A stretch of 64,000 nt of DNA from Fimenecus sp052298855 (GCA_052298855.1 DAVZXP010000004.1:1-64000), one strand, 5' to 3'. Positions 15,514 through 24,069 are shown, counted from the first letter of the stretch. Numbers and translations are program-made. The notes: a model not told the origin generated them from the letters alone.

Positions 15514-15897
15514 TTATGAAAAAATCAATTCATTATTTATGACTTCTTTTGCTCTGCTGCGGATATTGTTCATCCGACCAACCCACTCCATTTGGTTTTC
15601 CGCTTTAAGCTGTTCTGTCACGCCCTCGCGCTCTGCCATTTGCTTTACGAGACGAGAAAACATATCCTCAGCCTGTTTGTCAATATCTGAGAGGTAGCCG
15701 TTCAGTTTACCGCTTGTCAGCAGATTTAGGTATAACACCTTGCGATGTTGCTTAATATATCGCAAGTGCCGATGTCCCCAAATACCGATTGGCTGTTGTT
15801 CTTCTTCGTGAAGTTTCAAGCAAGGAATGTAATAATCGCCTTGAAGTTCGTACCAAAGACCGTTCTTTTCGTCATAAATAACTTTTTCTATAATCAA
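15514..15897 (-). CDS. tnpV: TnpV-family transposon protein
   Basis: A 127-residue protein matching the TnpV family of clostridial Tn4451-like mobile elements. Markers are the 'GDYYIPCL' opening, 'PIGIWGHRHLRYIKQHRK', 'LLTSGKLNGYLSDID' and 'QMEWVGRMNNIRSRA'. No catalytic role is established for TnpV. No serine recombinase (TnpX) is visible nearby, so this is a stranded remnant marking the right flank of the potassium module. It overlaps its upstream neighbour by four bases, as in intact elements. Confidence 0.85.
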   Translation of the reverse strand: MIIEKVIYDEKNGLWYELQGDYYIPCLKLHEEEQQPIGIWGHRHLRYIKQHRKVLYLNLLTSGKLNGYLSDIDKQAEDMFSRLVKQMAEREGVTEQLKAENQMEWVGRMNNIRSRAKEVINNELIFS

Positions 15898-16088
15898 GCC
15901 TCCTTGTAGATTACTTTGAATTTCTTCTGTTTGGCATCAATGATTTTCAGTAGAACTTCATCCACCGCATCGGTGTACTTGCCGTCAGCAATAAGTTTGT
16001 TTCTTAATTGGTTCAGGCTCTCAATCATAAGCCGATGTTCTTGAGCGTTTAGTGCAAGATAGTAAGCGTTCTTTGATATCTCTATGTA
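15894..16088 (-). pseudogene. Transposon-associated SHOCT-like small protein, 5' truncated at the repeat
   Basis: The frame encodes the C-terminal part of the protein that commonly precedes tnpV (AYYLALNAQEHRLM, LNQLRNKLIADGKYTDAVD, EVLLKIIDA). The similarity ends abruptly upstream at about 16088, where repeat copy C begins. The open frame continues through the repeat to 16286 but has no plausible start in the conserved part. Recombination at the repeat apparently removed the true 5' end. Confidence 0.65.
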
Positions 16089-16223
16089 AGGTTCGCAAAT
16101 TCTCATACGAATTTGTAATGCAAAGCAAAAATAAAATTCTGAGAGATTTTTGAGAGACGCAAAGTCTGAAAAATGGCTTAAATAGGCGGTTTTGAAAAAA
16201 AGATTGCGAGCCTCTGACTCCGT
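16086..16223. repeat. Dispersed repeat, copy C
   Basis: A direct-orientation counterpart of copy B (about 3111-3247), near identical over 16117-16222 including the CTCTGACTCCGT end. Past that point it diverges from tRNA-Gln: GAGGTTCGAATCC is retained (16229-16241), but the T stem and acceptor are degraded and no CCA is encoded. It forms the right border of the segment holding the kdp-ktr-kdpDE genes. Confidence 0.75.
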
Positions 16224-16377
16224 ATGTTGAGGTTCGAATCCTTTAGCCGAGCAAGGCAAAGCCTTGCGAACGCCATCAAATTGCAAAGCAATTTGATATA
16301 ACGCTGCCTGTTATATTGTTACTAACTTTAGGTCTGCTTTTTATTTTTGTGTTCGTTTTGGATTCGAACCTCAACAT
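16224..16377. repeat. Inverted T-arm repeat enclosing two short palindromes
   Basis: ATGTTGAGGTTCGAATCC (16224-16241) has a perfect 18-bp inverted copy at 16360-16377. Between them lie two perfect hairpins with AAA loops: GCAAGGC/GCCTTGC (about 16251-16267) and ATCAAATTGC/GCAATTTGAT (about 16274-16296). This palindrome cluster sits exactly at the junction of the mobile relic and the broken acetyltransferase gene. Confidence 0.7.
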
Positions 16378-16388
16378 TACAATAGGGA

Positions 16389-16949
16389 TGCTATAACCCT
16401 GAATTTGAAGCGTAAATAGAAAAATGCAAGGATAAGTGCTTTGAGTATAACAAATTAAATCCAAATGACAGAGAAAGCCAAGCAAAAATGCTAAAAAATA
16501 TTCTCGGCAAAATGGGAAAAGAGGTTATCATTACTCCTCCGTTTTGGTGTGATTACGGTTATCATATTGAAGTGGGTGATTATTTTTACTCTAATCATAA
16601 TATGATTATTACCGATGGTGCAATGGTAAAATTCGGCGATAATGTTTTTATTGCCCCGAATGTATGCTTTACTACGGCAGAACACGCTATTGATCCTGAA
16701 ATGAGAAAAGCAGGAGTTGAAATTGCAAAGCCTATAACGGTCGGAAATAATGTTTGGATTGGTGCAGGCTCAACAATTTTAGCAGGCGCTGTTATAGGAG
16801 ATAACCCAGTAATCGGTGCAGGCAGTGTCGTTAAAGGAGAAATCCCACCTAACGTTGTTACCGTAGGTGTTCCCTGCAAGCCTATTAGAGAAATAACCGA
16901 AGCTGATAAATATGCATATCCAACACATAAATCTTTAAAAAATAAATAA
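16389..16949 (+). pseudogene. Sugar O-acetyltransferase (maltose/galactoside acetyltransferase type), disrupted N-terminus
   Basis: The C-terminal 153 codons from ATG 16488 encode a left-handed beta-helix acetyltransferase (PPFWCDYGYHIEVGDYF, then hexapeptide repeats such as IGNNVWIGAG-type turns, ending KPIREIT). Upstream in the same frame, 16389-16487 encodes the family's N-terminal Mac helix (CYNPEFEA, then KDKCFEYNKLNPNDRE), but TAA at 16413-16415 interrupts it and no start is left. TTA to TAA is the simplest explanation. A shortened protein from 16488 could still fold as the beta-helix but would lack the N-terminal domain. Confidence 0.75.
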
Positions 16950-16976
16950 TTTTTCATGTTTATGCAAATTTAATTT

Positions 16977-17008
16977 GGCTCAAGGATTTTGCTCCTTGAG
17001 CCTTTTGC
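16977..17008 (+). terminator. Rho-independent terminator after the acetyltransferase
   Basis: GGCTCAAGGA (16977-16986) pairs perfectly with TCCTTGAGCC (16993-17002), followed by TTTTGCT. Confidence 0.85.
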
Positions 17009-17163
17009 TATGCCGAGAAATGTATGAGCTTGTTCTTTCGCTTGTTTTCGGTTTAGCATTAACGGTTATACTGTATCGCAGGTTCTGCTCATTCGCTATT
17101 TTTTTGTTTTTATGAATATTTATTGTAATTTCACACTAAACAAAATCGGCAAAATATTATATA

Positions 17164-17250
17164 TTGACATTTTGGTACGAATTTGGTAGAATAGCATGCG
17201 GTTAGCAATGGCTAACCAATTGTTTTATGTTACAGTTAGTTAAAGCTAAC
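17164..17250 (+). promoter_or_regulatory. Promoter and two palindromic operators of the NEAT-ECF operon
   Basis: TTGACA (17164-17169), a 17-bp spacer and TAGAAT (17187-17192) form a strong promoter. Operator 1, GGTTAGC-AATG-GCTAACC (17200-17217), covers the start-site region. Operator 2, GTTAG-TTAAAG-CTAAC (17235-17250), lies 18 bp further on, before the Shine-Dalgarno GGAGG. The half-sites resemble GGTTAG/CTAACC halves of DtxR/IdeR iron-repressor sites, though the spacing differs. Repression by a metal- or heme-responsive regulator is the natural reading. Confidence 0.7.
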
Positions 17251-17268
17251 AGATTTTGGAGGATATTT

Positions 17269-17991
17269 ATGTCAAAAAAATTATCGTTAATATTATCAGT
17301 ATTTGTATTAACTTTTTCACTTATGTGTTCGGCTGTGAGCGCTTTTGCAATGGGCCCGAATACAGACGGAGTGTACGAGGTTCAGATTGAGATGTGGCAC
17401 GCAGAAAAAGAACGCATATCCATGGGTGACAGCTACATAGTGCACACAGCTTTGCTTACAGTTGACGGCAATGAAAAAACTCTTACAATTGCACCTGCCA
17501 AAACTTCAAGCGATATGCAGTTTTGGTACTATACCGACGGTTCGGTTAAAGGTGATACGAAACAGGTTTCAAAGTCAAGCGCAGTTGAAATCGACGGAAA
17601 AAAATACGATGTTGCATTTGAATTTCCTATTAAAAGCGATAATGAGTTTGTCGGCGTAAAATTTGCAGCTTCGGCTATGCCGCTTTCTCCGTCGGCAAGA
17701 ATTAAGATTGATTATGACAGTGCCAAAAAGGTAGGCAATGTAGTAAAGGAAACCACGACAAAAGAAACCACAACAGTAACTACAACAGTAACTACAACCG
17801 TTGCAACAACAATTAAACAATCTACAACCGTTGCAACAACAATTGAACAACCTACAACCGAGCAGGAAGAATTGACAGCTTCATCTGAAAGCAAGAGCAC
17901 AAATAAAGGTGTAATCATTGCCGGTGTTGTTGCCGGAGTGATTATTATTGGTGCAGTTGTCGGAATTGTAATTAAGAAAAAATCAAACTAA
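17269..17991 (+). CDS. Cell-surface NEAT-domain protein
   Basis: A 240-residue surface protein. It has a signal peptide (about 1-27), one NEAT domain (about 32-145, with DGVYEVQIEMWHAEKERISMGDS and YDVAFEFPI strands), a threonine-rich stalk (about 157-200) built in part from a 30-bp tandem duplication at 17791-17850, and a C-terminal membrane helix (about 212-234) with a KKKSN tail. No LPxTG is seen. NEAT domains bind heme or hemoproteins. The usual Tyr pair of the last strands is not obvious (Phe in NEFVGVKF), so direct heme ligation is uncertain. ATG 17269 has GGAGG before it. Confidence 0.85.
   Translation: MSKKLSLILSVFVLTFSLMCSAVSAFAMGPNTDGVYEVQIEMWHAEKERISMGDSYIVHTALLTVDGNEKTLTIAPAKTSSDMQFWYYTDGSVKGDTKQVSKSSAVEIDGKKYDVAFEFPIKSDNEFVGVKFAASAMPLSPSARIKIDYDSAKKVGNVVKETTTKETTTVTTTVTTTVATTIKQSTTVATTIEQPTTEQEELTASSESKSTNKGVIIAGVVAGVIIIGAVVGIVIKKKSN
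17791..17850 (+). repeat. Two tandem 30-bp repeats in the threonine-rich stalk
   Basis: CTACAACCGTTGCAACAACA with a following ATT(A/G)AACAA occurs at 17791-17820 and again at 17821-17850, with two differences. It keeps the reading frame, so the stalk length can vary by slippage. Confidence 0.85.
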
Positions 17992-18000
17992 GGGTGAAAT

Positions 18001-18576
18001 ATGAAAAATATATTCAAAAAATTTCAGGTTAAGGATTTCGTGTTCTTAGCTGTTTTGTCGGCAGCAATGACTTTGTGTGGCGGAATAACCATGCCTCTTG
18101 TTATGCACACAACCGTGTTTGGACTTCGCAATATGGCAGCAGCACCGATTTACTCAATCTTTGTTGCAATCGGTCTTATGAAAGTGAGAAAGCCCGGTGC
18201 ACTGACAATCATCGGTCTTTTTTCGGGTGCGCCACTCGTGTTCTTTTCAACCGTAATGTTCTTTAATAATTTTATATCGGCAATTATTGCAGAGCTTGTA
18301 ATGCTTTTGATTTTCAGAGGATATGAAAAGAAAAGTTCTGTTTTTGTTACAACAGGTATTTATATGCCGCTTTCTCTTCCGATTTCGGTGTTGTTCAGCC
18401 TTTGGCTTAACGGTCAAAGCTACGAGCAGTTAAAAGCTAATCCTACGGTGTCGGTTCTTACTTCGCTCGGAACTGTTGCACTTGCTTTTTTAGGCTCGGC
18501 AATCGGGATGAAAATTGCAAACGAACTTCAAAAAGCAGGCAAGCTGAAACCTTACGGAGAAGAAAACGATGTTTGA
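18001..18576 (+). CDS. ECF transporter S component, MptD/Trep_Strep family
   Basis: A 191-residue integral membrane protein with five to six helices and a cytosolic Lys-rich tail. The N-terminal 'VKDFVFLAVLSAAMTL' and 'FFNNFISAIIAELVM' segments match the MptD (Trep_Strep) S-component family. S components bind the substrate and topple in the membrane when docked on EcfT-EcfA. The substrate of this family is not firmly established. The NEAT neighbour argues for heme or another iron compound. It overlaps ecfT by eight bases. Confidence 0.8.
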   Translation: MKNIFKKFQVKDFVFLAVLSAAMTLCGGITMPLVMHTTVFGLRNMAAAPIYSIFVAIGLMKVRKPGALTIIGLFSGAPLVFFSTVMFFNNFISAIIAELVMLLIFRGYEKKSSVFVTTGIYMPLSLPISVLFSLWLNGQSYEQLKANPTVSVLTSLGTVALAFLGSAIGMKIANELQKAGKLKPYGEENDV

Positions 18577-19258
18577 AGCATTTGAAGTTAAAAAGCCGTT
18601 TTATCCACTTGTGTCGTTTTCGGTGTCGATAATAACGCTGATTTTCGGAATGCTTTTTAGCAAAAATATATTGGCATTCGGTTTTGCAGGTGCTGTGTTT
18701 GTGCTGTTTTCCGTGTTCGGATTGTTTAAAAGTGCAATCAAAATGTCTTTTGTAATGAGTATTTGTGGGCTTATTATCGGTGGACTGTCGTTTTTAACAA
18801 ACAGAAATTTTGATGCCTTTTGGCAAACTCTTTTGAGGATGTTCTTGCTCGGGCTTTGTGCCGTGCCGATGGTCAGCACTTCGCCGTGTGATTTAACGCG
18901 TTGCCTTGCAAAAATGAATTGTCCGAGAGTAGTAACCTTGGGTATGCTGATAACCCTTCGTTTCATTCCGATTTTGGCAAGTGAAATAAAGCAAATTTGG
19001 GAAGCAATGAAGGTAAGAGGAGCAAATGTAAGTTGGTACAGACCCGGCACAATTTATCGTGCGTTTATCGTACCGCTTATTATGCGAATTATAGGTATAT
19101 CCGATACGCTCTCTCTGTCACTTGAAACAAGAGCGTTTACTCTTGACGACAGCGAAAGCTCAGTATACAGGGTGATAACAATAAAAGCAAGGGATTTTGT
19201 GTTCCTGTTTTTGGTCATTGCACTTTGCGTTTTCGGAGGTGTGATGATATGGGCGTAG
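18569..19258 (+). CDS. ecfT: ECF transporter transmembrane subunit EcfT
   Basis: A 229-residue membrane protein with N-terminal helices and the coupling helices characteristic of EcfT. Two Ala-Arg-Gly-type signatures appear here as MKVRGAN (about residue 149) and LETRAFT (about residue 187), the motifs that dock into the grooves of the ATPases. It links the S component to the EcfA ATPases. Its end overlaps the ecfA start by ten bases. Confidence 0.88.
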   Translation: MFEAFEVKKPFYPLVSFSVSIITLIFGMLFSKNILAFGFAGAVFVLFSVFGLFKSAIKMSFVMSICGLIIGGLSFLTNRNFDAFWQTLLRMFLLGLCAVPMVSTSPCDLTRCLAKMNCPRVVTLGMLITLRFIPILASEIKQIWEAMKVRGANVSWYRPGTIYRAFIVPLIMRIIGISDTLSLSLETRAFTLDDSESSVYRVITIKARDFVFLFLVIALCVFGGVMIWA

Positions 19259-20646
19259 CAATTAAATTTGAAAATGTGTATTTCAAATATGACGGAGCAA
19301 GCAATTATGTGCTTGAAAATGCCAACTTTGAAATAAACTACGGTGAACTTGTGCTGCTGTCGGGTGTTTCCGGTGAGGGTAAAAGCACACTTTTATCAAT
19401 AATCAACGGAGTTATTCCGTTTGTTAATTCAGGTAAATTAAGCGGCAATGTTGAGATTGACGGTAAAAATATAGCAAAAGAAAAAATCAGCAGTCGTTCA
19501 AAACTTGTGGGAACGGTTTTACAAAATGCCGACGAACAAATAGTTTACGATTTTGCAAATGATGAAATAGCATTCGGTTGTGAAAATCTGAATACAGAAC
19601 CTTCAGAAATTGAAAACAGGATAACAAAATATACTTCTCTTTTGAAAATTGACAAAACTGCAAGAACACGAACAATGTCGGGTGGTCAAAAGCAAAGGCT
19701 GATTACTGCGTCAACCCTTGCTATGGAACAAAAAATAATTATTCTTGACGAACCTCTTGCAAATCTTGATACTGAGGGAGCCCATATTTTACTCAGCGTG
19801 CTAAAAGAATTGGTAAACGGTGGATATGCTGTGCTCATTGTTGAACACAGGCTTGATATTGTCAAAGATTATGCCGACAGAGTGATGTGGATAGAAAACA
19901 AATGCGTTTTTTCAAGTTACGATAAGAGAAAACTTGATTCAAACATAAAGATAATTGAAGCAAATCATAAAGGCACGGCAGGCAAAACACTGATAAAAGC
20001 AGAAAATATAATCTTTTATGCAGGCAACCGGAATATAATCGACGGCTTGAATGTAGAAATAAAAGCAGGTGAACGCATTGTTTTGCTTGGCGAAAACGGT
20101 TGTGGCAAAACAACGCTTATGCGCAGCCTTGCAAAGCTCAACAAATTGTCAGGTGGTAAGCTTACTCAGTCACTTACCAAAAGCGAAAAGGCAAACAGTA
20201 AGTGGTTTTCGCAGGTAGGATATGTGTATCAAAATCCTACTTACCAGCTATTTATGCCGACTCTTTTAAGCGAAATATCATACAAGGCAAAGAGTGAGGA
20301 TTATGCAAAAGAAATGATAAAAGCATTCGGTCTTGAGGGGTTAGAGCAAAGGCATCCACAGTCGTTGTCGCAGGGGCAAAAGCGCCGTGCATCGATAGCT
20401 GCAATTTGCGCAGGAAACCCCCAAATTTTGTTCCTTGACGAGCCGACAGTCGGGCAGGATTATGAAAATCTATGCCGAATTGTTCACACAATAAACAGGT
20501 TGAACAAGGAGTTCGATACAGCTGTCGTAACCGTTACTCATGACAAGCGTTGTGCCTGCGCTTTGGCAGACAAAGTTTTGATTATGGACAAAGGAAAAAT
20601 CGTTAAAGAGGGTGACAGCTCTCTTGCAAACGAGTTTTTAGAATAA
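19249..20646 (+). CDS. ecfA: ECF transporter ATPase, EcfA1-EcfA2 fusion
   Basis: A 465-residue protein with two complete ABC ATPase domains. The first has Walker A GVSGEGKST, ABC signature MSGGQKQR and Walker B IIILDEP. The second has GENGCGKTT, LSQGQKRR and ILFLDEP, with SQGQ replacing the common SGGQ. It supplies both ATPase sites of one ECF complex in a single chain. ATG 19249, after CGGAGGTGTGAT, is favoured over the upstream in-frame ATG at 19225. The unit EcfT plus double EcfA plus adjacent S component is a dedicated (group I-like) ECF importer. Confidence 0.92.
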   Translation: MGVAIKFENVYFKYDGASNYVLENANFEINYGELVLLSGVSGEGKSTLLSIINGVIPFVNSGKLSGNVEIDGKNIAKEKISSRSKLVGTVLQNADEQIVYDFANDEIAFGCENLNTEPSEIENRITKYTSLLKIDKTARTRTMSGGQKQRLITASTLAMEQKIIILDEPLANLDTEGAHILLSVLKELVNGGYAVLIVEHRLDIVKDYADRVMWIENKCVFSSYDKRKLDSNIKIIEANHKGTAGKTLIKAENIIFYAGNRNIIDGLNVEIKAGERIVLLGENGCGKTTLMRSLAKLNKLSGGKLTQSLTKSEKANSKWFSQVGYVYQNPTYQLFMPTLLSEISYKAKSEDYAKEMIKAFGLEGLEQRHPQSLSQGQKRRASIAAICAGNPQILFLDEPTVGQDYENLCRIVHTINRLNKEFDTAVVTVTHDKRCACALADKVLIMDKGKIVKEGDSSLANEFLE

Positions 20647-20671
20647 ATATATTTTATGTAGGAGAATAAAA

Positions 20672-22408
20672 ATGATTAAGACAAGACTTATAGGGCAAGT
20701 GCCGTCATCAAAAAAATACATTGCCCTAACGGTGGTTGCACAGTGGGTTAAAACCGTGGCAAATATCGTTATGATGTTTATACTTTCAAATCTGCTGGCA
20801 CTGATACTTGACGGCAAAACATTTGATTTTGCATCATTGTTGCCTTATCTTTGTGGCATTTTAGGAGTTATGATTGTCAGGTATCTTTGCGGTTATTTTG
20901 CTTCAAAAATCTCTTTTTATGCTTCAAGTGAAGTTAAAAAAGTGCTCAGACAAAAGATGTACCAAAAACTCACACGAATGGGTGCGTCATACCACGAAAA
21001 GGTGTCAACCTCAGAGGTCTTGCAAGTTTTTGTTGAAGGTGTTGATCAACTTGAGCTTTATTTCGGCAAGTATTTGCCACAATTTTTCTATGCAATGCTT
21101 GCACCGATTACGCTTTTTTCTGTTCTGGTATTTGTCAGTTGGAAGGCTTCACTTGTGCTTATTGTTTGTGTGCCACTCATTCCGCTTTCAATTGTTGCCG
21201 TGCAAAAAATCGCAAAGCGACTTTTAAGCAAATACTGGGGTGTATACACAAATCTCGGTGATACTTTTCTTGAAAACATTCAGGGCTTGACAACGCTAAA
21301 AGTTTATCAGGCAGACGAGAGAAAAAACATCGAGATGAACGAAAAAGCCGAGCAATTCAGAAGAATCACAATGAAAGTTCTGACAATGCAGCTTAATTCC
21401 GTTAGCGTTATGGATATAGTTGCATATGCAGGCAGTGCTGTCGGTGTTGTTATTGCAATTGTGCAGGTTGGAAACGGAACAATTACATTGCCACAAGCGT
21501 TTTTGATTATTATGCTTGCAGCCGATTTCTTTTTGCCGCTTCGTCTTTTGGGTTCGTTTTTCCATGTAGCTATGAACGGTATGGCTGCAAGTGACAAACT
21601 GTTTAAGCTCCTTGACACAGAAGAGGACAAGCGAGGAACAGTGACCGATGTTGATTTTAACAACGACATTGTTATCAAAAATCTTTCGTTTTCCTATGAC
21701 GATAAAAAATCAGTGCTTGACAAAATCAGTATTGTTATCGAGAAACATAAGCTTACAAGCATTGTAGGCAAATCGGGTTGTGGCAAAAGTACATTGTCGT
21801 CACTTCTTTGCGGCACAACAAAAGGCTACAAAGGTCAAATTACAATAGACGGCTTTGAGGTTAAAGATATAGACGAAAAAACCTTGATGAACAACATTAC
21901 GGCAGTGAATTTCAATTCTTACATTTTTGCCGGTACGGTTAAAGACAATCTGCTTATTGCCGACAAAAATGCAAGCGATGAAAAGATGATTGAGGCATTA
22001 AGAATGGTTAATCTTTGGTCATTTTTGAGTGAACAAGACGGCTTGAATACGAAACTTAATCAGCAGGGCAGTAATTTTTCCGGTGGTCAAAGGCAGAGAC
22101 TTGCCATTGCACGCGCACTTATTCATAACACTCCGATTTATATTTTTGATGAGGTGACTTCAAATATTGATGCCGAAAGCGAAAACGATATTATGTCGGT
22201 TATCCACAATATGGCAAAAATAAAAACCGTTATTCTTATTTCTCACAGGCTTGAAAATGTTGTTAAGAGTGACAATATTATTCTTCTTGATAACGGCAGG
22301 ATTAAAGAAAACGGCAATCACAGCGAGCTTATGGCTCTTGGCAGAGAATACAATTTGATGTATTCCACTCAAGCCGAACTTGAAAAATATGCAAAGGAGG
22401 AAGCATAA
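20672..22408 (+). CDS. ABC half-transporter with fused ATPase, first of a pair
   Basis: A 578-residue exporter-fold protein: six membrane helices (about 1-310) followed by an ATPase with Walker A GKSGCGKST, signature FSGGQRQR and Walker B IYIFDE. It ends one base over the start of the second half-transporter, so the two almost surely form a heterodimer. In iron loci, paired proteins of this type (IrtAB/YbtPQ-like) import ferric siderophores despite the exporter fold; peptide or toxin export is the alternative. AGGAG precedes the ATG. Confidence 0.85.
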   Translation: MIKTRLIGQVPSSKKYIALTVVAQWVKTVANIVMMFILSNLLALILDGKTFDFASLLPYLCGILGVMIVRYLCGYFASKISFYASSEVKKVLRQKMYQKLTRMGASYHEKVSTSEVLQVFVEGVDQLELYFGKYLPQFFYAMLAPITLFSVLVFVSWKASLVLIVCVPLIPLSIVAVQKIAKRLLSKYWGVYTNLGDTFLENIQGLTTLKVYQADERKNIEMNEKAEQFRRITMKVLTMQLNSVSVMDIVAYAGSAVGVVIAIVQVGNGTITLPQAFLIIMLAADFFLPLRLLGSFFHVAMNGMAASDKLFKLLDTEEDKRGTVTDVDFNNDIVIKNLSFSYDDKKSVLDKISIVIEKHKLTSIVGKSGCGKSTLSSLLCGTTKGYKGQITIDGFEVKDIDEKTLMNNITAVNFNSYIFAGTVKDNLLIADKNASDEKMIEALRMVNLWSFLSEQDGLNTKLNQQGSNFSGGQRQRLAIARALIHNTPIYIFDEVTSNIDAESENDIMSVIHNMAKIKTVILISHRLENVVKSDNIILLDNGRIKENGNHSELMALGREYNLMYSTQAELEKYAKEEA

Positions 22409-24069
22409 TGAAACGAAAGCAATCGGGATTTAAAATTATGATGCGACTTATAAAGCTTGTAAAGCCACTTGCAGGATTTATGCTCCTTGCGATTTTGCTC
22501 GGTGTTACGGGCTTCATTTGTGCAATTCAAATCACAACGCTCGGCAGTATGACATTGCTTACCGCAGCAGGAATAAACGGTGGAATTGCAATCAAAGCAG
22601 GATGTATTTGTATTATTGTTTTTGCCGTGCTTCGAGGCTTTTTGCATTACGGTGAGCAGGCATGCAATCACTATATTGCATTCAAGCTACTTGCATTAAT
22701 TCGAGATAAGGTGTTCAAGTCACTTCGTCGTCTTGCTCCGGCAAAGCTTGAATGTAAGGATAAAGGCAATCTCATATCTCTGATTACGAGCGATATTGAA
22801 CTGCTGGAGGTTTTTTATGCTCACACAATCTCACCTGTATGCATTGCATTTTTAACAAGCCTTATTATGCTTGCTTTTATCGGCAGATACAGCTTGTGGC
22901 TTGCACTTGTTGCGTTTGCGGCTTATGTTACCGTTGGTGTTGTCATTCCGCTTTTGTCATCCAAATTCAACAAAAATATCGGTATGACTTATCGTGAAAA
23001 TTCAGGTGCACTTTCGGGCTATGTGCTTGACAGTATGCGTGGACTTTTGGAGTCAATCAGATACAACGCAACAAATGTAAGACTTGATAATATGAACCAA
23101 AAGACCGACGAGCTTAATTCACTTCAAAAACATCTTAAAAAAATTGAAGGTCATAATGTTTCAATAACCGATGTCGCAATTATATTTTTCTCAATATCAA
23201 TGCTTCTGGTTGGAATTTGCCTTTATCAAAACGGCACAATCGGTTTTGACGGACTTATTGTTTCAACCGTTGCTATGATGAGTTCATTCGGTCCCGTTGC
23301 AGCTTTATCAAGTCTTGCCGGAAATCTTACTCACACTCTTGCAAGTGGTGAAAGAGTGCTCTCAATCCTTGATGAAACACCTGTTGTTGAGGAAAATGAG
23401 AACGGCAAAGAAATTAAATTTAACGGTATGGAGTGCCGAAATGTTGGCTTTGCTTATGACGAAGAGCAAATTCTTGAAAATTTCAATATGGAAATTCCAA
23501 AAAACAAAATCATTGCTATAAACGGACCGAGCGGTTCGGGCAAATCGACTGCGCTTAAACTTATGATGCGCTTTTGGGATGTGCAAAACGGTGAGATTGA
23601 TATGTCAGAAGAAAATATAAAGAATATAAAAACATCTTCACTTCGTTCAAATCAAAGCCTTGTAAGTCAGGAAACTCAGCTTTTTAACGATACTGTTGAA
23701 AATAACATCAAAATTGCCGATTATAATGCTACAAGAAAAGAAGTTGAAGCGGCTGCAAAAAAGGCATCTGTTCACGATTTTATAATAACTTTGCCAAAGG
23801 GCTACGACACAAATGTAGGTGAGCTCGGTGACCTGCTGTCCGACGGTGAAAAGCAAAGAATAGGTCTTGCAAGAGCATTCCTTTGCAACTCACCTATGAT
23901 TATGCTTGACGAACCTACGAGTAATCTTGATTCACTTAACGAAGGAAATATTCTCAAATCTATTGAAGAAGCAAAGCACGGCAAAAGCATTGTTTTGGTT
24001 TCTCACAGAAAGTCAACGGCAAAAATCGCTGACGAAGCGTACACCGTTTATAGAGGCAGATTATCATGA
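22408..24069 (+). CDS. ABC half-transporter with fused ATPase, second of a pair
   Basis: A 553-residue partner of the upstream protein: six membrane helices (about 10-300) and an ATPase with Walker A GPSGSGKST and Walker B MIMLDEP. The signature is degenerate (LSDGEKQR rather than LSGGQ), the usual asymmetry of heterodimeric ABC transporters with one weak site. Start and stop overlap both neighbours (TAATG at 22406-22410; ATGA at 24066-24069). Coupling to the NEAT-ECF genes points to the same substrate chemistry, probably an iron complex. Confidence 0.85.
   Translation: MKRKQSGFKIMMRLIKLVKPLAGFMLLAILLGVTGFICAIQITTLGSMTLLTAAGINGGIAIKAGCICIIVFAVLRGFLHYGEQACNHYIAFKLLALIRDKVFKSLRRLAPAKLECKDKGNLISLITSDIELLEVFYAHTISPVCIAFLTSLIMLAFIGRYSLWLALVAFAAYVTVGVVIPLLSSKFNKNIGMTYRENSGALSGYVLDSMRGLLESIRYNATNVRLDNMNQKTDELNSLQKHLKKIEGHNVSITDVAIIFFSISMLLVGICLYQNGTIGFDGLIVSTVAMMSSFGPVAALSSLAGNLTHTLASGERVLSILDETPVVEENENGKEIKFNGMECRNVGFAYDEEQILENFNMEIPKNKIIAINGPSGSGKSTALKLMMRFWDVQNGEIDMSEENIKNIKTSSLRSNQSLVSQETQLFNDTVENNIKIADYNATRKEVEAAAKKASVHDFIITLPKGYDTNVGELGDLLSDGEKQRIGLARAFLCNSPMIMLDEPTSNLDSLNEGNILKSIEEAKHGKSIVLVSHRKSTAKIADEAYTVYRGRLS

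Noticed and set aside
15468..16300. An active Tn4451-like transposon around TnpV
   Set aside because: No serine recombinase is present, and the gene before tnpV is truncated, so this is a remnant.
16360..16377. A tRNA gene on the minus strand
   Set aside because: Only T-arm-like sequence is present, as an exact inverted copy of 16224-16241. No acceptor, D or anticodon arms can be built.
16276..16485. A 69-codon minus-strand frame over the inverted T-arm repeat and the acetyltransferase start
   Set aside because: The opposite strand encodes recognisable acetyltransferase residues, and the frame has no start signal.
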